From positions 45,367 through 109,366 of the forward strand of contig DAISGC010000002.1 of NCBI GenBank assembly GCA_036823255.1: a stretch of 64,000 nt of DNA, given 5' to 3'. This DNA is from UBA4658 sp002405485. GTDB taxonomy: Bacteria; Planctomycetota; Phycisphaerae; Phycisphaerales; UBA1924. A model generated the notes under the pieces. That model had not been told where the DNA came from, ran no database searches, and worked only from the letters and a program-made list of their open reading frames with translations. A program made the translations under genes and the position numbers. Positions 26,050 through 35,096 of the stretch are shown in pieces. The first letter of the stretch is position 1. Every line of letters starts with the position of its first letter.

Positions 26050-26922
26050 ATGCGAAAGACAGATCGCGGCACGAGGCGGCTGGGCGGGTGTGGATGGGTT
26101 GCGGCGGTGGCGGCGAGCCTGGCGGTGCAAGCGCACGCGCAGGTGCTGAGCCATGAGACCTTCGACGAGCCGAGCACGTGTCTGTGGGAGCTCAACGGGG
26201 CCCAGATTCTGCTGGACGACGGTCGCGGCATCCAGGGCGGATACATCCACCTGCCGTTTCTGGACTTCTTCGGGGTGACGCTCTCAACGGACCAGACGTC
26301 CACCGGGCTGATCGGGGATCTGAGCGGGCGGACGCAGCCGACGAGGGTGACCTTTGACGCGGTGACGTTCGCGTTTCAGAGCTTTGACGGGAATGACATC
26401 GATCCGTCGTCTCGGCCGCTGACGCTGCAGCTCATCGACTCGGGCGATCCGATGGACTTCACCGATGACGTGAGCGTGTGGGTGCTGGGAGATCCGATTC
26501 CGACGCAGCGTGCGGGTTGGCGGAGCTATGAGTTCACGATTCCGCCGGCGCAGGCGACGCTGCCGACCGGTTGGGGCGGAACGGGCGATGAGGATCCGGT
26601 GACGTTCGAGCCGCGGCTGCCGCCGGGAAGGACCTACGCCAGCGTGCTGGCGAGCGTGGACCGCGTCCAGATTACGACGTTCCAGCCCGGGTTCTTCTAT
26701 GGCTTCAGCTTCTGGGAGATGGGATTCGACAACGCCAGGGTTGAGGTGGGCGTGTCGCCGTGCCCGTGCGACTTCAACGGCGGGGGCTTGGCTGTCAACG
26801 ACATCTTCGACTTTCTGAACGCCTGGTTTGCCGGCGACCCCCGTGCGGACTTCAACGGCGGGGGATTGGGCGTGAACGACATCTTCGACTTTCTGAACTG
26901 CTGGTTCGGCTCCTGCGTCTGA
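26050..26922 (+). CDS. Secreted protein with GC-type dockerin-like tail
   Basis: 290 residues. A signal peptide ends near AVQAHAQ. The body is beta-rich (lectin- or PEP-like sandwich in appearance; FDAVTFAFQSFDGNDI, GFSFWEMGFDNARVEV) without catalytic motifs. The tail has two copies of a Ca-loop-like repeat starting DFNGGGL and ending FLNAWF and FLNCWF. The extreme C terminus is GSCV instead of the GCP of the other two tailed proteins. AAGGAG lies 10 nt before ATG 26050. The upstream region contains the assembly gap, so regulatory sequence may be missing. Convergent with nadC across a strong hairpin. Confidence 0.8.
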   Translation: MRKTDRGTRRLGGCGWVAAVAASLAVQAHAQVLSHETFDEPSTCLWELNGAQILLDDGRGIQGGYIHLPFLDFFGVTLSTDQTSTGLIGDLSGRTQPTRVTFDAVTFAFQSFDGNDIDPSSRPLTLQLIDSGDPMDFTDDVSVWVLGDPIPTQRAGWRSYEFTIPPAQATLPTGWGGTGDEDPVTFEPRLPPGRTYASVLASVDRVQITTFQPGFFYGFSFWEMGFDNARVEVGVSPCPCDFNGGGLAVNDIFDFLNAWFAGDPRADFNGGGLGVNDIFDFLNCWFGSCV

Positions 26923-26957
26923 GCATCAAGCCGAGACAGCCATGCCGTTGCTGCATG

Positions 26958-27003
26958 ACCAGCCGACGAAGGGAGACTCCTGACGTCGGCTGGTGCTTCA
27001 TTT
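26958..27003. terminator. Bidirectional terminator hairpin between convergent genes
   Basis: Perfect 11-bp arms ACCAGCCGACG (26958-26968) and CGTCGGCTGGT (26984-26994) with a 15-nt loop, followed on the plus strand by GCTTCATTT. It lies between the dockerin-tailed gene and nadC. Confidence 0.72.
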
Positions 27004-27012
27004 GCTGCACGG

Positions 27013-27984
27013 TCAAGCGGGATCCGCGATGATGTCCAGCGCGAGGTCGAGCGCGCCAGCCTGATGGGTGAGCCCGCCGACGGAGATGCGATCGACGCCG
27101 GTCTCGGCGATTTCGGCGATGGAGTCGATCGAGACGCCGCCGGAGGCCTCAAGGAGGCAGGTGGCGCCCGCGCCGGCGCGCATGCGGACGGCGGCGCGGA
27201 GCAGATCGGGGGACATGTTGTCCAGGAGGATGATGTCGATCGAGCCCGATGGCGACCGGCGGGCATCGCAGAGTCCGGCGGAGATGACGGCGTTGAGCTG
27301 TTCGAGGGTGTCGACCTCGAGTTCGACGAAGCGAAGACCGCCGTGCTCCTGGGCGAGCGCTCGCCCGCGGGCAACGGCCTGGGCGACAAACGGGGCGAGC
27401 TGATCGATGGGGACGCCGGCGAGGTGGTTGTCCTTGATGAGCATGGCGTCGAAGAGCCCGATGCGATGGCAGAAGCCGCCGCCGCAGCGGACCGCGTACT
27501 TCTCCAAGCCGCGGAGGCCGGGGGTGGTCTTGCGGGTGTCCAGGAGGCGAGCGCGGGTGTGGGCGATGCGATCGGCAAATGCGCGTGTGCGGGTGGCGAT
27601 TCCGGAGAGGCGGGAGAGGAGGTTGAGCAGGGTTCGCTCTACGGCGAGGATCTCCCTCGTGGGCCCGTGGATGAGCGCGACGGGCTGCTGCGCCGCAAGC
27701 GGGTGACCGTCGGCGGCGCGGACGCTCAGCGAGCAGTGCGGGGCAAAGCGGTTCAGGATCGTGGGCAGGCAGCGGATTCCGGCGAGCACGCCCGGCTGGC
27801 GGGCGACGACCTGGGCTCTGGCGGACGCAGATTCCGGGATGCAGGCGCGGGACGTGATGTCACCGGGAATGCCTGATTGACCGAGGTCCTCATCGTGGGC
27901 GAGCTTGATGAGGGAGCCGAGTGCGCCGTCTCGGGAGAGCTCGGCGTAGAGGGCATCGAGCGAGAGGGCGTTGAGGTCTTGCAC
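27013..27984 (-). CDS. nadC: Nicotinate-nucleotide diphosphorylase (carboxylating)
   Basis: 323 residues. Quinolinate phosphoribosyltransferase, converting quinolinate and PRPP to nicotinate mononucleotide in de novo NAD synthesis. Family motifs are intact: GDITSRACI near the N terminus, ERTLLNLLSRLSGIAT, DTRKTTPGLRGLEKYAV, GGGFCHRIGLFDAMLIKDNH, VELEVDTLEQL and EASGGVS. Length is slightly above typical. The start is a GTG. nadA and nadB are not in this window. The next gene upstream on the same strand ends 63 bp away. Confidence 0.95.
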   Translation of the reverse strand: MQDLNALSLDALYAELSRDGALGSLIKLAHDEDLGQSGIPGDITSRACIPESASARAQVVARQPGVLAGIRCLPTILNRFAPHCSLSVRAADGHPLAAQQPVALIHGPTREILAVERTLLNLLSRLSGIATRTRAFADRIAHTRARLLDTRKTTPGLRGLEKYAVRCGGGFCHRIGLFDAMLIKDNHLAGVPIDQLAPFVAQAVARGRALAQEHGGLRFVELEVDTLEQLNAVISAGLCDARRSPSGSIDIILLDNMSPDLLRAAVRMRAGAGATCLLEASGGVSIDSIAEIAETGVDRISVGGLTHQAGALDLALDIIADPA

Positions 27985-28047
27985 GCAGGATGGTACGGGG
28001 GCTCGCGCCGCGGCAGATCCGGAGTCGCACCGGCGACCACCGGCACA

Positions 28048-28848
28048 TCAGGCCGAGGCGGAGTCGGAGACCGCAGCGGCGCGGCGCTCGGCCTTGTTCT
28101 TGTGGTGCATCTTGGGCGTGACGTGGAACGTGACGACGACTCGGCCGACGCGCTTCTCGCGTTCGCTTGGGGCGTTGGGTTCGAGCTTGTCGAGGACCTT
28201 GGGCTTGGGGAGACCCTGGCAGACGTCCATGTCGATGGTGATGTTGAACTCTCCGCCGTGGGCGAGCATCGCGGCGATGTCGCCGCGGGGCGTGATGCGG
28301 TAGACGGCGGGCCCGAAGCAGGGGCGGAGGAATCGGTACTCGAGATGCTTGCAGACCACGGTGTAGTCGCCGCCGCAGACCCCGAAAACGTACATGCCGC
28401 CGGCGATCTCGGCGTTGCCGAGCAGGGCCGCGCCGGCCATGGCGTTGTACCAGTTGCGATTGAATCGCCGGAAGGGAAGAACGGCGTGAAAGGTGTTGTC
28501 GTCAAGCCGCTTCATCTTGATCCCGCTGCGGAACGCGAAGGGGAGCCAGATGAGCGAGCACACGCGGTGCCAGAAGTTGTTGCGGGTGCTGAGCCGAGAG
28601 ATGAAGGCCTCGACGCGATCGATGAGCGTCGGTCGACGGGAGCGGGAGGCGACGGTCACCTTGGTTGTCGACGGTGAGGCCGGATCGGCGGATGCAGGTT
28701 CGGGGGGCGTCAGTTCGGTATCCGAGGGGTCGGCATCAGTCGGGCGCGACTCCGGCGGCACCTCCGAGGGGGTGACGGGGGAAAAACCGTGCTGCGCTGC
28801 GGTCTGGGGCACCTTGCAGGAGTATACGCGAACCCGAGGATGCGGCAC
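28048..28848 (-). CDS. Hotdog-fold (DUF4442/thioesterase-like) protein
   Basis: 266 residues. After a Pro/Ser/Thr-rich N-terminal segment (about residues 20-75), the central region FHAVLPFRRFNRNWYNAMAG, AEIAGGMYVFGVCGGDYTVVCK and EYRFLRPC looks like a hotdog-fold domain of the DUF4442/PaaI thioesterase group. Such proteins act on acyl-CoA or acyl-ACP or only bind acyl chains; the substrate is not readable. The C-terminal tail is basic. The start is uncertain: GTG 28848 is used, GTG 28812 is an alternative. Confidence 0.65.
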   Translation of the reverse strand: MPHPRVRVYSCKVPQTAAQHGFSPVTPSEVPPESRPTDADPSDTELTPPEPASADPASPSTTKVTVASRSRRPTLIDRVEAFISRLSTRNNFWHRVCSLIWLPFAFRSGIKMKRLDDNTFHAVLPFRRFNRNWYNAMAGAALLGNAEIAGGMYVFGVCGGDYTVVCKHLEYRFLRPCFGPAVYRITPRGDIAAMLAHGGEFNITIDMDVCQGLPKPKVLDKLEPNAPSEREKRVGRVVVTFHVTPKMHHKNKAERRAAAVSDSASA

Positions 28849-28890
28849 GTTGCCAGAACCAGGGCGGGAAGCACCCCTGGGGGCGGCCGG

Positions 28891-29328
28891 TCAGGGTCTC
28901 CACAGAAACACACCAAACACCGGGAGGACAACTGTAAAGACCGTCAAGATTGCCGCGAGGATGAGCGGGAACAGCCCTCGGCGGCCCTTCGAGACCTCGA
29001 GCGCGGCGGCGGCGGCAACCATGCCGAGGGGCGCCAGGAGCGGGTGCAGCACTCCGAGCAGCGCGAGGGCCAAGGCAACGGTGGAGAGCGGACCCCCGGG
29101 CGCAAAGACTCGGGGCGCGATTGGAGGAAGCGAGTCGGAAGCGACGGCGGTGTTCTGCGGAACGAGGGAGAGGATGGCGCACTCGGGGCACTGCACGACG
29201 CCGTCGGGGATCTTGACGGGGAGAGTGGACAAGTCGTATTGGCAGCGACGACAGCGCATGCCGCTGGGGGCAACTGGTGGTGGCCAGGCGGGGGCAGCGG
29301 AAGCGGGAGGTTCTGCCGGGGCGTTCAT
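28891..29328 (-). CDS. Zinc-ribbon membrane protein, unknown function
   Basis: 145 residues. After a Pro/Ala-rich leader, a zinc-ribbon-like element is visible (CRRCQYDLSTL then VVQCPEC, two C-x2-C pairs), followed by two hydrophobic stretches (STVALALALLGVLHPLLAPL, and FPLILAAILTVFTVVLPVFG) near the C terminus. The C-x2-C-x-Y-D-L motif in front of membrane segments is a recurrent design in Phycisphaerae proteins of unknown role. GGAG lies 8 nt before the ATG. It ends a same-strand run following the glycosyltransferase genes. Confidence 0.7.
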   Translation of the reverse strand: MNAPAEPPASAAPAWPPPVAPSGMRCRRCQYDLSTLPVKIPDGVVQCPECAILSLVPQNTAVASDSLPPIAPRVFAPGGPLSTVALALALLGVLHPLLAPLGMVAAAAALEVSKGRRGLFPLILAAILTVFTVVLPVFGVFLWRP

Positions 29329-29352
29329 GCTCGATGCTCCGAGAAGGCTCGG

Positions 29353-31236
29353 TCAGTGCGCGTGGCTGCGGGTGGCGGCAGGGCCGGCGACCTGATTTCG
29401 GCGGGCCCGGATGAGCTCGTGGTAGATGCTCTCGACCTCGCGCACATGGGCGGGATAGGAGACGAGGGTGGTGCGATCATGGATTTCGCGCTGGGAGGGG
29501 ATCGGGACCTCTCCGGTGACGACTCTGGTGATCTGCTGGGCGAGCATGTGCTCATCGCCGCCGGTGAAGAAGAGGCCGTTGTAGGCGTCGGGAGCGTCCT
29601 CGGGCGTGCGGATCCAGTCGACCGGACCGCCGAGACGGGAGCAGATGACCATTTTGCCGGCGTGGAAGTTCTCCAGGAGCACAAGAGGCGAGTTCTCGAG
29701 CCAGATGTGTGAGAGGATGCCGACGTCGTAGGTGCCGGCGGCGGAGATGAGTTCGTACAGGTCGTATCCGCCGTGGACGCTGACCTCTGGGAAGACTGAA
29801 AGCCGTTTGCGGAAGCCGAACTCGTAGCCCTGGGCGCGGATGATGAACTGGCAGCGTTCGCGGACGGACTGTGCGAGGAGCGGGATGGCACGGGTCAGGA
29901 CTTCGAGGCCTTTGTTTGGTCGAGTGGTCCCGAAGAAGCCGAAGCGCAGCGGTCGAGTTGCCGACTTCGGATCCCATGGTCGGGCGTCGTAGAAGGGCGA
30001 CCGCCTGGCGCGGCGGTTGATCTGGTCAAAGTGCGGCTGTCCGAGTCGGACCCAGCGGGTCTTGTTTTCGGGCACGCCCATGGCGACGTGGACTTTGCGC
30101 AGATAGTCGCTTGGCGGGGTGACGAGCGAGGCGGCGGAGAGTGCGGCGACGCCCGCATCGCGACGCTTGCCGTAGATGGTGAGCGAGACGCGATGGCGGT
30201 CGCGCCCATCGAGGAGTTGCTCGTTGGTGGACCACTCGGCGCGGGCATAGTCGCGAGGGCGGTCCTCGGCGTAGATCGGGGGGTGGTGGTAAATGGCCGT
30301 CCCCCGGAGCGGATCACGCTGCACGGAATCAAATCCGAGCGCCAGTTCCGGATCGTTGAGGGCGTCGGGCTTGAGCTTGGGCTCGGTCCATCGCCGAGCG
30401 AACTGGCCCTTGGCCAGGGCTCGAATGGTGGGCTTGACGCCATAGGCAAGCTTGCGGATCACGTCGGCCGGATAGAGCCCAAGGAGATACTCAAGGGACT
30501 GGCCCCAGGCGCGAGTGGTGCGGAGCTTGGCGACGCTCTTGCCCGGGAGGCACCCCTGGCACTTGCGGCCGCCGTCGTAGTCGGTGCAGACCGTGTGCTC
30601 GTGGTGCAGGAGGTCGACCTGAGGGCAGAGAAACCAGTAGTTGTGCGGCGTGACGACGACGGGGATGCCAGCGGCCTCGATGGTGGGGATGAGGTCGAGG
30701 GCGTAACCCTCTTGAGAGTGGACGTGAGCGACGACTGCGCCGACGGACCGGAGCCAGCCGACGACCATGGCGGAGGAAGCGGGCTCGGCGATCTCGGTTG
30801 CCATGTTCGTGAAGTTGAACGCGGCAGGGGCGGCGTTCGGACTGTTGCGAAGCTCGTAGCAGTCGATGCCCCCCCACTGCTCGCGCAGGACGATCGCGGG
30901 AGCGCCGGCGCTGAGCGTGGGTCCGAGACGATTGGTCATGCCGGCCGCGAGATAGGCGACCTTGTGACCTGAAAGCACGAGCCCGCGAGCGAGTTCGGAC
31001 TTGTTGAGGTTGTACCCGGAGCCCTCGCGTTCCTGGCTGGAAAGTCGGGCCCAGCCGATGATGGCGATGGTGAGCGGCCGGTCGGTGCGGGGCCAGGGCG
31101 TTGCCGGGGGCTCGATGGGCAATGTGGCCGGCACATCCGGGCGGGTGGGCGAGAGCACGGGCGATCCGTTGAGCTTTGGCTCAGCACCGGGAGCGTCGGC
31201 GGGCGCGCGTGATTCGAGGGAAGAGAGCGGACTCAT
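29353..31236 (-). CDS. Glycosyltransferase, GT4 family
   Basis: 627 residues. GT-B-fold glycosyltransferase, presumably transferring sugar from an NDP-donor to a surface polysaccharide or glycoprotein. After about 60 low-complexity residues the N-terminal domain starts at LTIAIIGWARLSS and shows GYNLNKSELARGLVLSGH. The HNYWFLCPQ motif is followed by a Cys set (CTDYDGGRKCQGCLPG) typical of one GT4 subgroup. The C-terminal donor domain has LRFGFFGTTRPNKGLEVL, SVHGGYDLYELIS and a late NSPLVLLENFHAGK with the acidic residue expected near the donor. The ATG overlaps the preceding GT2 gene as ATGA, so they are coupled. Donor and acceptor are unknown. Confidence 0.87.
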   Translation of the reverse strand: MSPLSSLESRAPADAPGAEPKLNGSPVLSPTRPDVPATLPIEPPATPWPRTDRPLTIAIIGWARLSSQEREGSGYNLNKSELARGLVLSGHKVAYLAAGMTNRLGPTLSAGAPAIVLREQWGGIDCYELRNSPNAAPAAFNFTNMATEIAEPASSAMVVGWLRSVGAVVAHVHSQEGYALDLIPTIEAAGIPVVVTPHNYWFLCPQVDLLHHEHTVCTDYDGGRKCQGCLPGKSVAKLRTTRAWGQSLEYLLGLYPADVIRKLAYGVKPTIRALAKGQFARRWTEPKLKPDALNDPELALGFDSVQRDPLRGTAIYHHPPIYAEDRPRDYARAEWSTNEQLLDGRDRHRVSLTIYGKRRDAGVAALSAASLVTPPSDYLRKVHVAMGVPENKTRWVRLGQPHFDQINRRARRSPFYDARPWDPKSATRPLRFGFFGTTRPNKGLEVLTRAIPLLAQSVRERCQFIIRAQGYEFGFRKRLSVFPEVSVHGGYDLYELISAAGTYDVGILSHIWLENSPLVLLENFHAGKMVICSRLGGPVDWIRTPEDAPDAYNGLFFTGGDEHMLAQQITRVVTGEVPIPSQREIHDRTTLVSYPAHVREVESIYHELIRARRNQVAGPAATRSHAH

Positions 31237-32978
31237 CCGTACCTCGTTGCGCTCCGGAAGGGCTCGACGCGCCGGGCGTACCCGAGGAGGGATCGGCGGG
31301 CCTTGAACCAGCGGAGCAAGAAGGCCAGCCTCCGGGTCCAGCCGTCGCGCTCGAGTTGGACCTGATCGGGCTTGCGGTGGTCGACGTGGAGCGTGTGCCG
31401 GGCCGCGAGCAGGACGGGGAAGTCGTTGATCTGGTCAAAGACGATGACCGCCGAGGGGCGGGATCGAAGGAGCCAAAGCTGTTTCTTGAGTCGAGACTTG
31501 AGGTGGCGTCCGTAGATGACGGCCCCGGGGGGCGGGGGCGGGGTGTTGACGTCGTTGCGGGCGATGATCTGCCATTCTGGAAGGACCTCGCCGGGTTCGC
31601 CGCCGGAGGCGAATGCGGCGGCAACCTGGAGCTTGAGGGCTTCGACCCAGTTCATGCTGTCGTGAACGTTGCAGATGACGGCGACACGCGCTCCGTGCCT
31701 GAGGCACCCCGCGGCGCGAAGAGCATGAAGGATGGGCATCGGCGGCGGGCCGTCGGAGCCGGTCTTGCCGGCCACGCCATTGACGACATCCAGGCCCGTG
31801 TTCAGGATGATGTCGGCATGGAAGAGTCGGCGGTGGGCGGCGGCGTGGAGCGCGTCGAAGAGGAAGCCCCGCATGACCTGTTCGGTGACGGAGCGGAGTG
31901 CGGGCGTTGGGAGGACCTTCTGGACCATCCACATGCGGTTGCGGTTGGCGTAGTAGATGCGGGCCGGAGTGAGCTTGAGATTCCAGGGCGTGTGATAGAC
32001 CACGGCGTTGAGGTTGAGAACGACGCGATACCCGGCCTTGGCAAAGCGCAGGCACCAGTCGGCGTCGTCGCAATAGATGAAGTACCGGTGATCCCAGAAG
32101 CCGACGCCCGGGTGCTTGCCGCCATCGCCGAGGACGGCCTTCCAGCGGGCGAGCATGGAGCACGCCGAGACGACGTCGACGTCCATGGCGCCGCGATAGC
32201 CGTCGGGTCCTCCCTGGCCCCGGGGGCCTCCGACGGACTGGATCCACTTTTTGTGGTGGTCATGTCTCGGATGGTGAGGCGGGGCGTCGTCCTGCATGGC
32301 TCCGGTCGCGGAGTTGAAGTAGATGGTGGTCTCGATGGTGCGGGCGCGGTCGTTGATATCGCAGGTGCGAGAGCCGACGAGGCCGACGGCGGGGTCGGAC
32401 CGCATGGTCTCGACAAGGTGCTGGAGGGTGTCGGTGGGGAGATCGATGTCATCATCGACGAGCCAGACGTAGTCCGGCCCGCCGAAGCCGGATTTGCCAA
32501 ACCAGTGCTCGACGAACGCGAAGCCGGTGTTGAATCCGCCGCACCCCCCGAGGTTGGCCTGGTTGCGGACGATGGTGACGGAGGCGAGACCGAGGGAGTT
32601 CGGAGCAGCGGGGTTGCCCCAGGTGCGGGGTCGCGGGGTGTCGAAACGCGGCTCGCGAGCGAGTTCGGTGCGGTTGTCGATCACGCGTTCGGGATTGATC
32701 GAACTGACGAGGTGATCGAGCGTGCCGTCGGTTCCGGCGTTGTCGACGATGACGAGGTCGATGAGTTTGGTCGGATAGGTCTGCCGCGACAGGGCATTGA
32801 GGACGTTGGTGACGAGGGCTTTGCGGTTCCACGTGACGATCAGTGCGCAGATGCGGTCGGTGGGCGTGGAGGCGACCGGAGCGTGCTCGCCGGAGTCGGG
32901 CGTGGATGGAGCGACTTCCACGGGCCGATGCACAGCGGGTGGTGCGATGCAGGAGTTGGGTGTCTGGGCGCTGGGCAC
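31233..32978 (-). CDS. Glycosyltransferase, GT2 family
   Basis: 581 residues. GT-A-fold enzyme: CALIVTWNRKALV starts the nucleotide-binding domain, VIVDNAGTDGT and VRNQANLGGCGGFNTGF follow, and the DxD-type metal site is VWLVDDDIDLP. The block around FIYCDDADWCLRFAKAGY resembles the acceptor-site region of rhamnosyl/galactofuranosyl transferases (GlfT2-like). The C-terminal 180 residues after YYANRNRMWM form an added domain. The start is GTG 32978. It lies between two GT4 genes on the same strand and likely acts in the same glycan pathway. Confidence 0.86.
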   Translation of the reverse strand: MPSAQTPNSCIAPPAVHRPVEVAPSTPDSGEHAPVASTPTDRICALIVTWNRKALVTNVLNALSRQTYPTKLIDLVIVDNAGTDGTLDHLVSSINPERVIDNRTELAREPRFDTPRPRTWGNPAAPNSLGLASVTIVRNQANLGGCGGFNTGFAFVEHWFGKSGFGGPDYVWLVDDDIDLPTDTLQHLVETMRSDPAVGLVGSRTCDINDRARTIETTIYFNSATGAMQDDAPPHHPRHDHHKKWIQSVGGPRGQGGPDGYRGAMDVDVVSACSMLARWKAVLGDGGKHPGVGFWDHRYFIYCDDADWCLRFAKAGYRVVLNLNAVVYHTPWNLKLTPARIYYANRNRMWMVQKVLPTPALRSVTEQVMRGFLFDALHAAAHRRLFHADIILNTGLDVVNGVAGKTGSDGPPPMPILHALRAAGCLRHGARVAVICNVHDSMNWVEALKLQVAAAFASGGEPGEVLPEWQIIARNDVNTPPPPPGAVIYGRHLKSRLKKQLWLLRSRPSAVIVFDQINDFPVLLAARHTLHVDHRKPDQVQLERDGWTRRLAFLLRWFKARRSLLGYARRVEPFRSATRYG

Positions 32979-33030
32979 ACGAGGGCTCGAACGGGGGTGC
33001 GGACGGTCGAGGGCGGCTGGCCACGGAAGT

Positions 33031-34845
33031 CTAGTTCACATGATGAGCCGGGCTGGAAATGCGTTTGCCGTGGATCCGACATTCGACATCGGACGCCGGG
33101 GGCACATACGAAGGCGGTTCGCTGCCCTGGTACACGGGGATGATCTCCCTGGCATGCTCCTCGATGCTCTTGGGCGGGGCGACGTTTGCGCGAAGGCTCC
33201 AGACCAGGTGCGGGTCTTCGATGGCTTCGATGAGAGCGTGCCGAAGTGCGGGGCGGCTGTTGGCGGTGAAGAGCAGGCCGTTGTGGCGGTGGCGGACGAA
33301 GTCGGGAATGCCTCCGATGTCGGCCCCAAGGACGGGGACGCCACAGGCCATGGATTCGAAGACGGTCTGGGGGGCGTTGTCCCACCAGACGCTCGGAACG
33401 AGGGTCAGATCCTTGCCTCCGAGCATCCAGGGGATGTCGTGGTAGTTGTACTCGCCGCGGAAAGTGAGCCGAGCCAGGCGGGGCTCCAGGCGGCGGAACA
33501 TCCACTCGATGCGATGCCCCTCGAGAGCGAAGATGGAGAGATCGATCTGGCGGAGGTGTGCCGGGTCGAGCATTTCCAGGGCGTCAGCGACGACGTGGAG
33601 CCCCTTGTAATAGTTGTTGTAGCCCATGAAGTGCAGGCGGAGCGGGCGCTGCCTGTGCCAGGGGATGCCGGTCTCCGGCGGCGGAGGATCAAAGACCAGA
33701 TCTGGCTTGAGCGCGATGACGCGGTTGATGCGAGAGCCGATCGGCATGGTGCGGATGACGCGCTCATCCACGCCCATGGAGACGAACTTGCGGCGGACGA
33801 AGTCGCTCACGGCAAGAACACGATCGCACGAAGAGAGCATGGCGACCATCGCGGCGCGGCGGCGGGCATAGTCGTTCGGGCTGCGCACGCTTGGCGCGAT
33901 CGGCGTGGGCGGTTCGATGCTGTTGGTGAGCGGCTGCAGCTCGGGGGCATCCGGGGGCGGCGGGGTCCAGGGATTGAGCTCCGCGAGCAGATGCGGGGTC
34001 TTGCCGCGCTGGTCGGACCTGTCGCCGCCGGCTGGCGGGTGGGGATCGCGCACGGTCGCGGGGCGATCGAAGTCGACGAGTGTTCCGGGGGCATGGAGTT
34101 CGCGCTTGATGCGATCCTGGCGTGCTCTGGCCTGGCGGATCTCCCAGAGGCCCCAGACGGTGCGTTTGAGCGTGCCCAGGGCGCCAAGCCACGCGTGCCG
34201 GGCGTGGCCCACGGCGTGGGGGTCGACGCCCTTGGACTTGTCGTAGGCGAGCATGTGCCGTTCGCGTTCGGCGTCTCGAGGCTTTACCTCGATGCATGTC
34301 GCGCAGGCGTGGCCGTTGTCGAAGTCATAGCAGGTCTTGCGATGGCCCTGCATGAGGTAGACCTGGGGGCAGATGGTGTGATAGTTATGAAGGGAGAAGA
34401 TGTGCCGGGCCTTGCAGACGGCGCGGATGGCGTCGATGCAGCCGACGCTGAAGCCCTCGATGTTGTTCCAGTGGATGACATCCGGGGCGAGGGCGGTCAT
34501 GAGCTTGGCGACCTGGTGCTCGAGCTCGGGTGCACTGACCTCGCCCAGGGGATCCTCGTACTGGACGATGCTCGGGGCCATGACCGGGGAGTTGACGACC
34601 TCGAAGACCTTGATGCCTCCGGCGTTCTTGAACTCGGTGAGCCAGTCGTCGTGCCTGCGAATGTGGCACTTGCCGACCTTGCCGGTGGAGTGATCGCGGA
34701 CGAAGGTGGTGCCGCCGAAGAGGGAGATGACCTCGTGGCCGTTGCGGAGCAGCTCGATGGCAAGGGCCTGGCAGTACTGGTTGACACCGCCGCCGTAGGA
34801 CGCTCCGTCCCAGATCCGGGCCCAGTTGACAAGGACGATGCGCAT
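33031..34845 (-). CDS. Glycosyltransferase, GT4 family (paralogue of the 29.4-kb gene)
   Basis: 604 residues. GT-B fold: MRIVLVNWARIWDGASYGGGVNQY begins the N-terminal domain, HNYHTICPQVYLMQ is followed by C-x-D-F-D-x-G-x-A-C-A-x-C, the same Cys pattern as the GT4 at 29.4 kb, and the donor domain has LRLHFMGYNNYYKGLHVV, NAPQTVFESMACGVPVLG and GGIPDFV. A Pro-rich insert of about 90 residues (around 270-360) separates the domains. ATG 34845 starts the first beta strand directly; the open frame above it up to 34941 lacks any family feature. First gene of the three-gene cluster, divergent from the GldG-like gene. Confidence 0.87.
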   Translation of the reverse strand: MRIVLVNWARIWDGASYGGGVNQYCQALAIELLRNGHEVISLFGGTTFVRDHSTGKVGKCHIRRHDDWLTEFKNAGGIKVFEVVNSPVMAPSIVQYEDPLGEVSAPELEHQVAKLMTALAPDVIHWNNIEGFSVGCIDAIRAVCKARHIFSLHNYHTICPQVYLMQGHRKTCYDFDNGHACATCIEVKPRDAERERHMLAYDKSKGVDPHAVGHARHAWLGALGTLKRTVWGLWEIRQARARQDRIKRELHAPGTLVDFDRPATVRDPHPPAGGDRSDQRGKTPHLLAELNPWTPPPPDAPELQPLTNSIEPPTPIAPSVRSPNDYARRRAAMVAMLSSCDRVLAVSDFVRRKFVSMGVDERVIRTMPIGSRINRVIALKPDLVFDPPPPETGIPWHRQRPLRLHFMGYNNYYKGLHVVADALEMLDPAHLRQIDLSIFALEGHRIEWMFRRLEPRLARLTFRGEYNYHDIPWMLGGKDLTLVPSVWWDNAPQTVFESMACGVPVLGADIGGIPDFVRHRHNGLLFTANSRPALRHALIEAIEDPHLVWSLRANVAPPKSIEEHAREIIPVYQGSEPPSYVPPASDVECRIHGKRISSPAHHVN

Positions 34846-34921
34846 AGGGTGGCAGGGTATGTCGAGTCGCGCCGGAGTACGGACAAACAGGGCCGAATTG
34901 CAGCGGGAAAAAAGGGCGACG

Positions 34922-34933
34922 GATTCCGGAATC
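34922..34933. promoter_or_regulatory. 12-bp palindrome in a divergent intergenic region
   Basis: GATTCCGGAATC, perfectly palindromic, in the 251-bp region between the divergent GT4 and GldG-like genes. Possible operator; no clear promoter can be paired with it. Confidence 0.3.
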
Positions 34934-35096
34934 GTGTGCATCCAGAGCGTGTGGCGTCGGTCCCCTCGGGGAGCCCGCGAGGGTACACTGGGCGTCTATC
35001 GGAGTGTCTGGGTCGAGGGGCAGATCGATGCCGGATCGGGTGATCCGAGTTTGGTCCGACCCTCGGGCACGGGGTCATCGTGGAGTCGGCACGGAC

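Noticed and set aside
34846..35096. Clear promoter in the divergent glycosyltransferase/GldG region
   Set aside because: Only a weak -10-like TACACT and a 12-bp palindrome are present; no paired -35.
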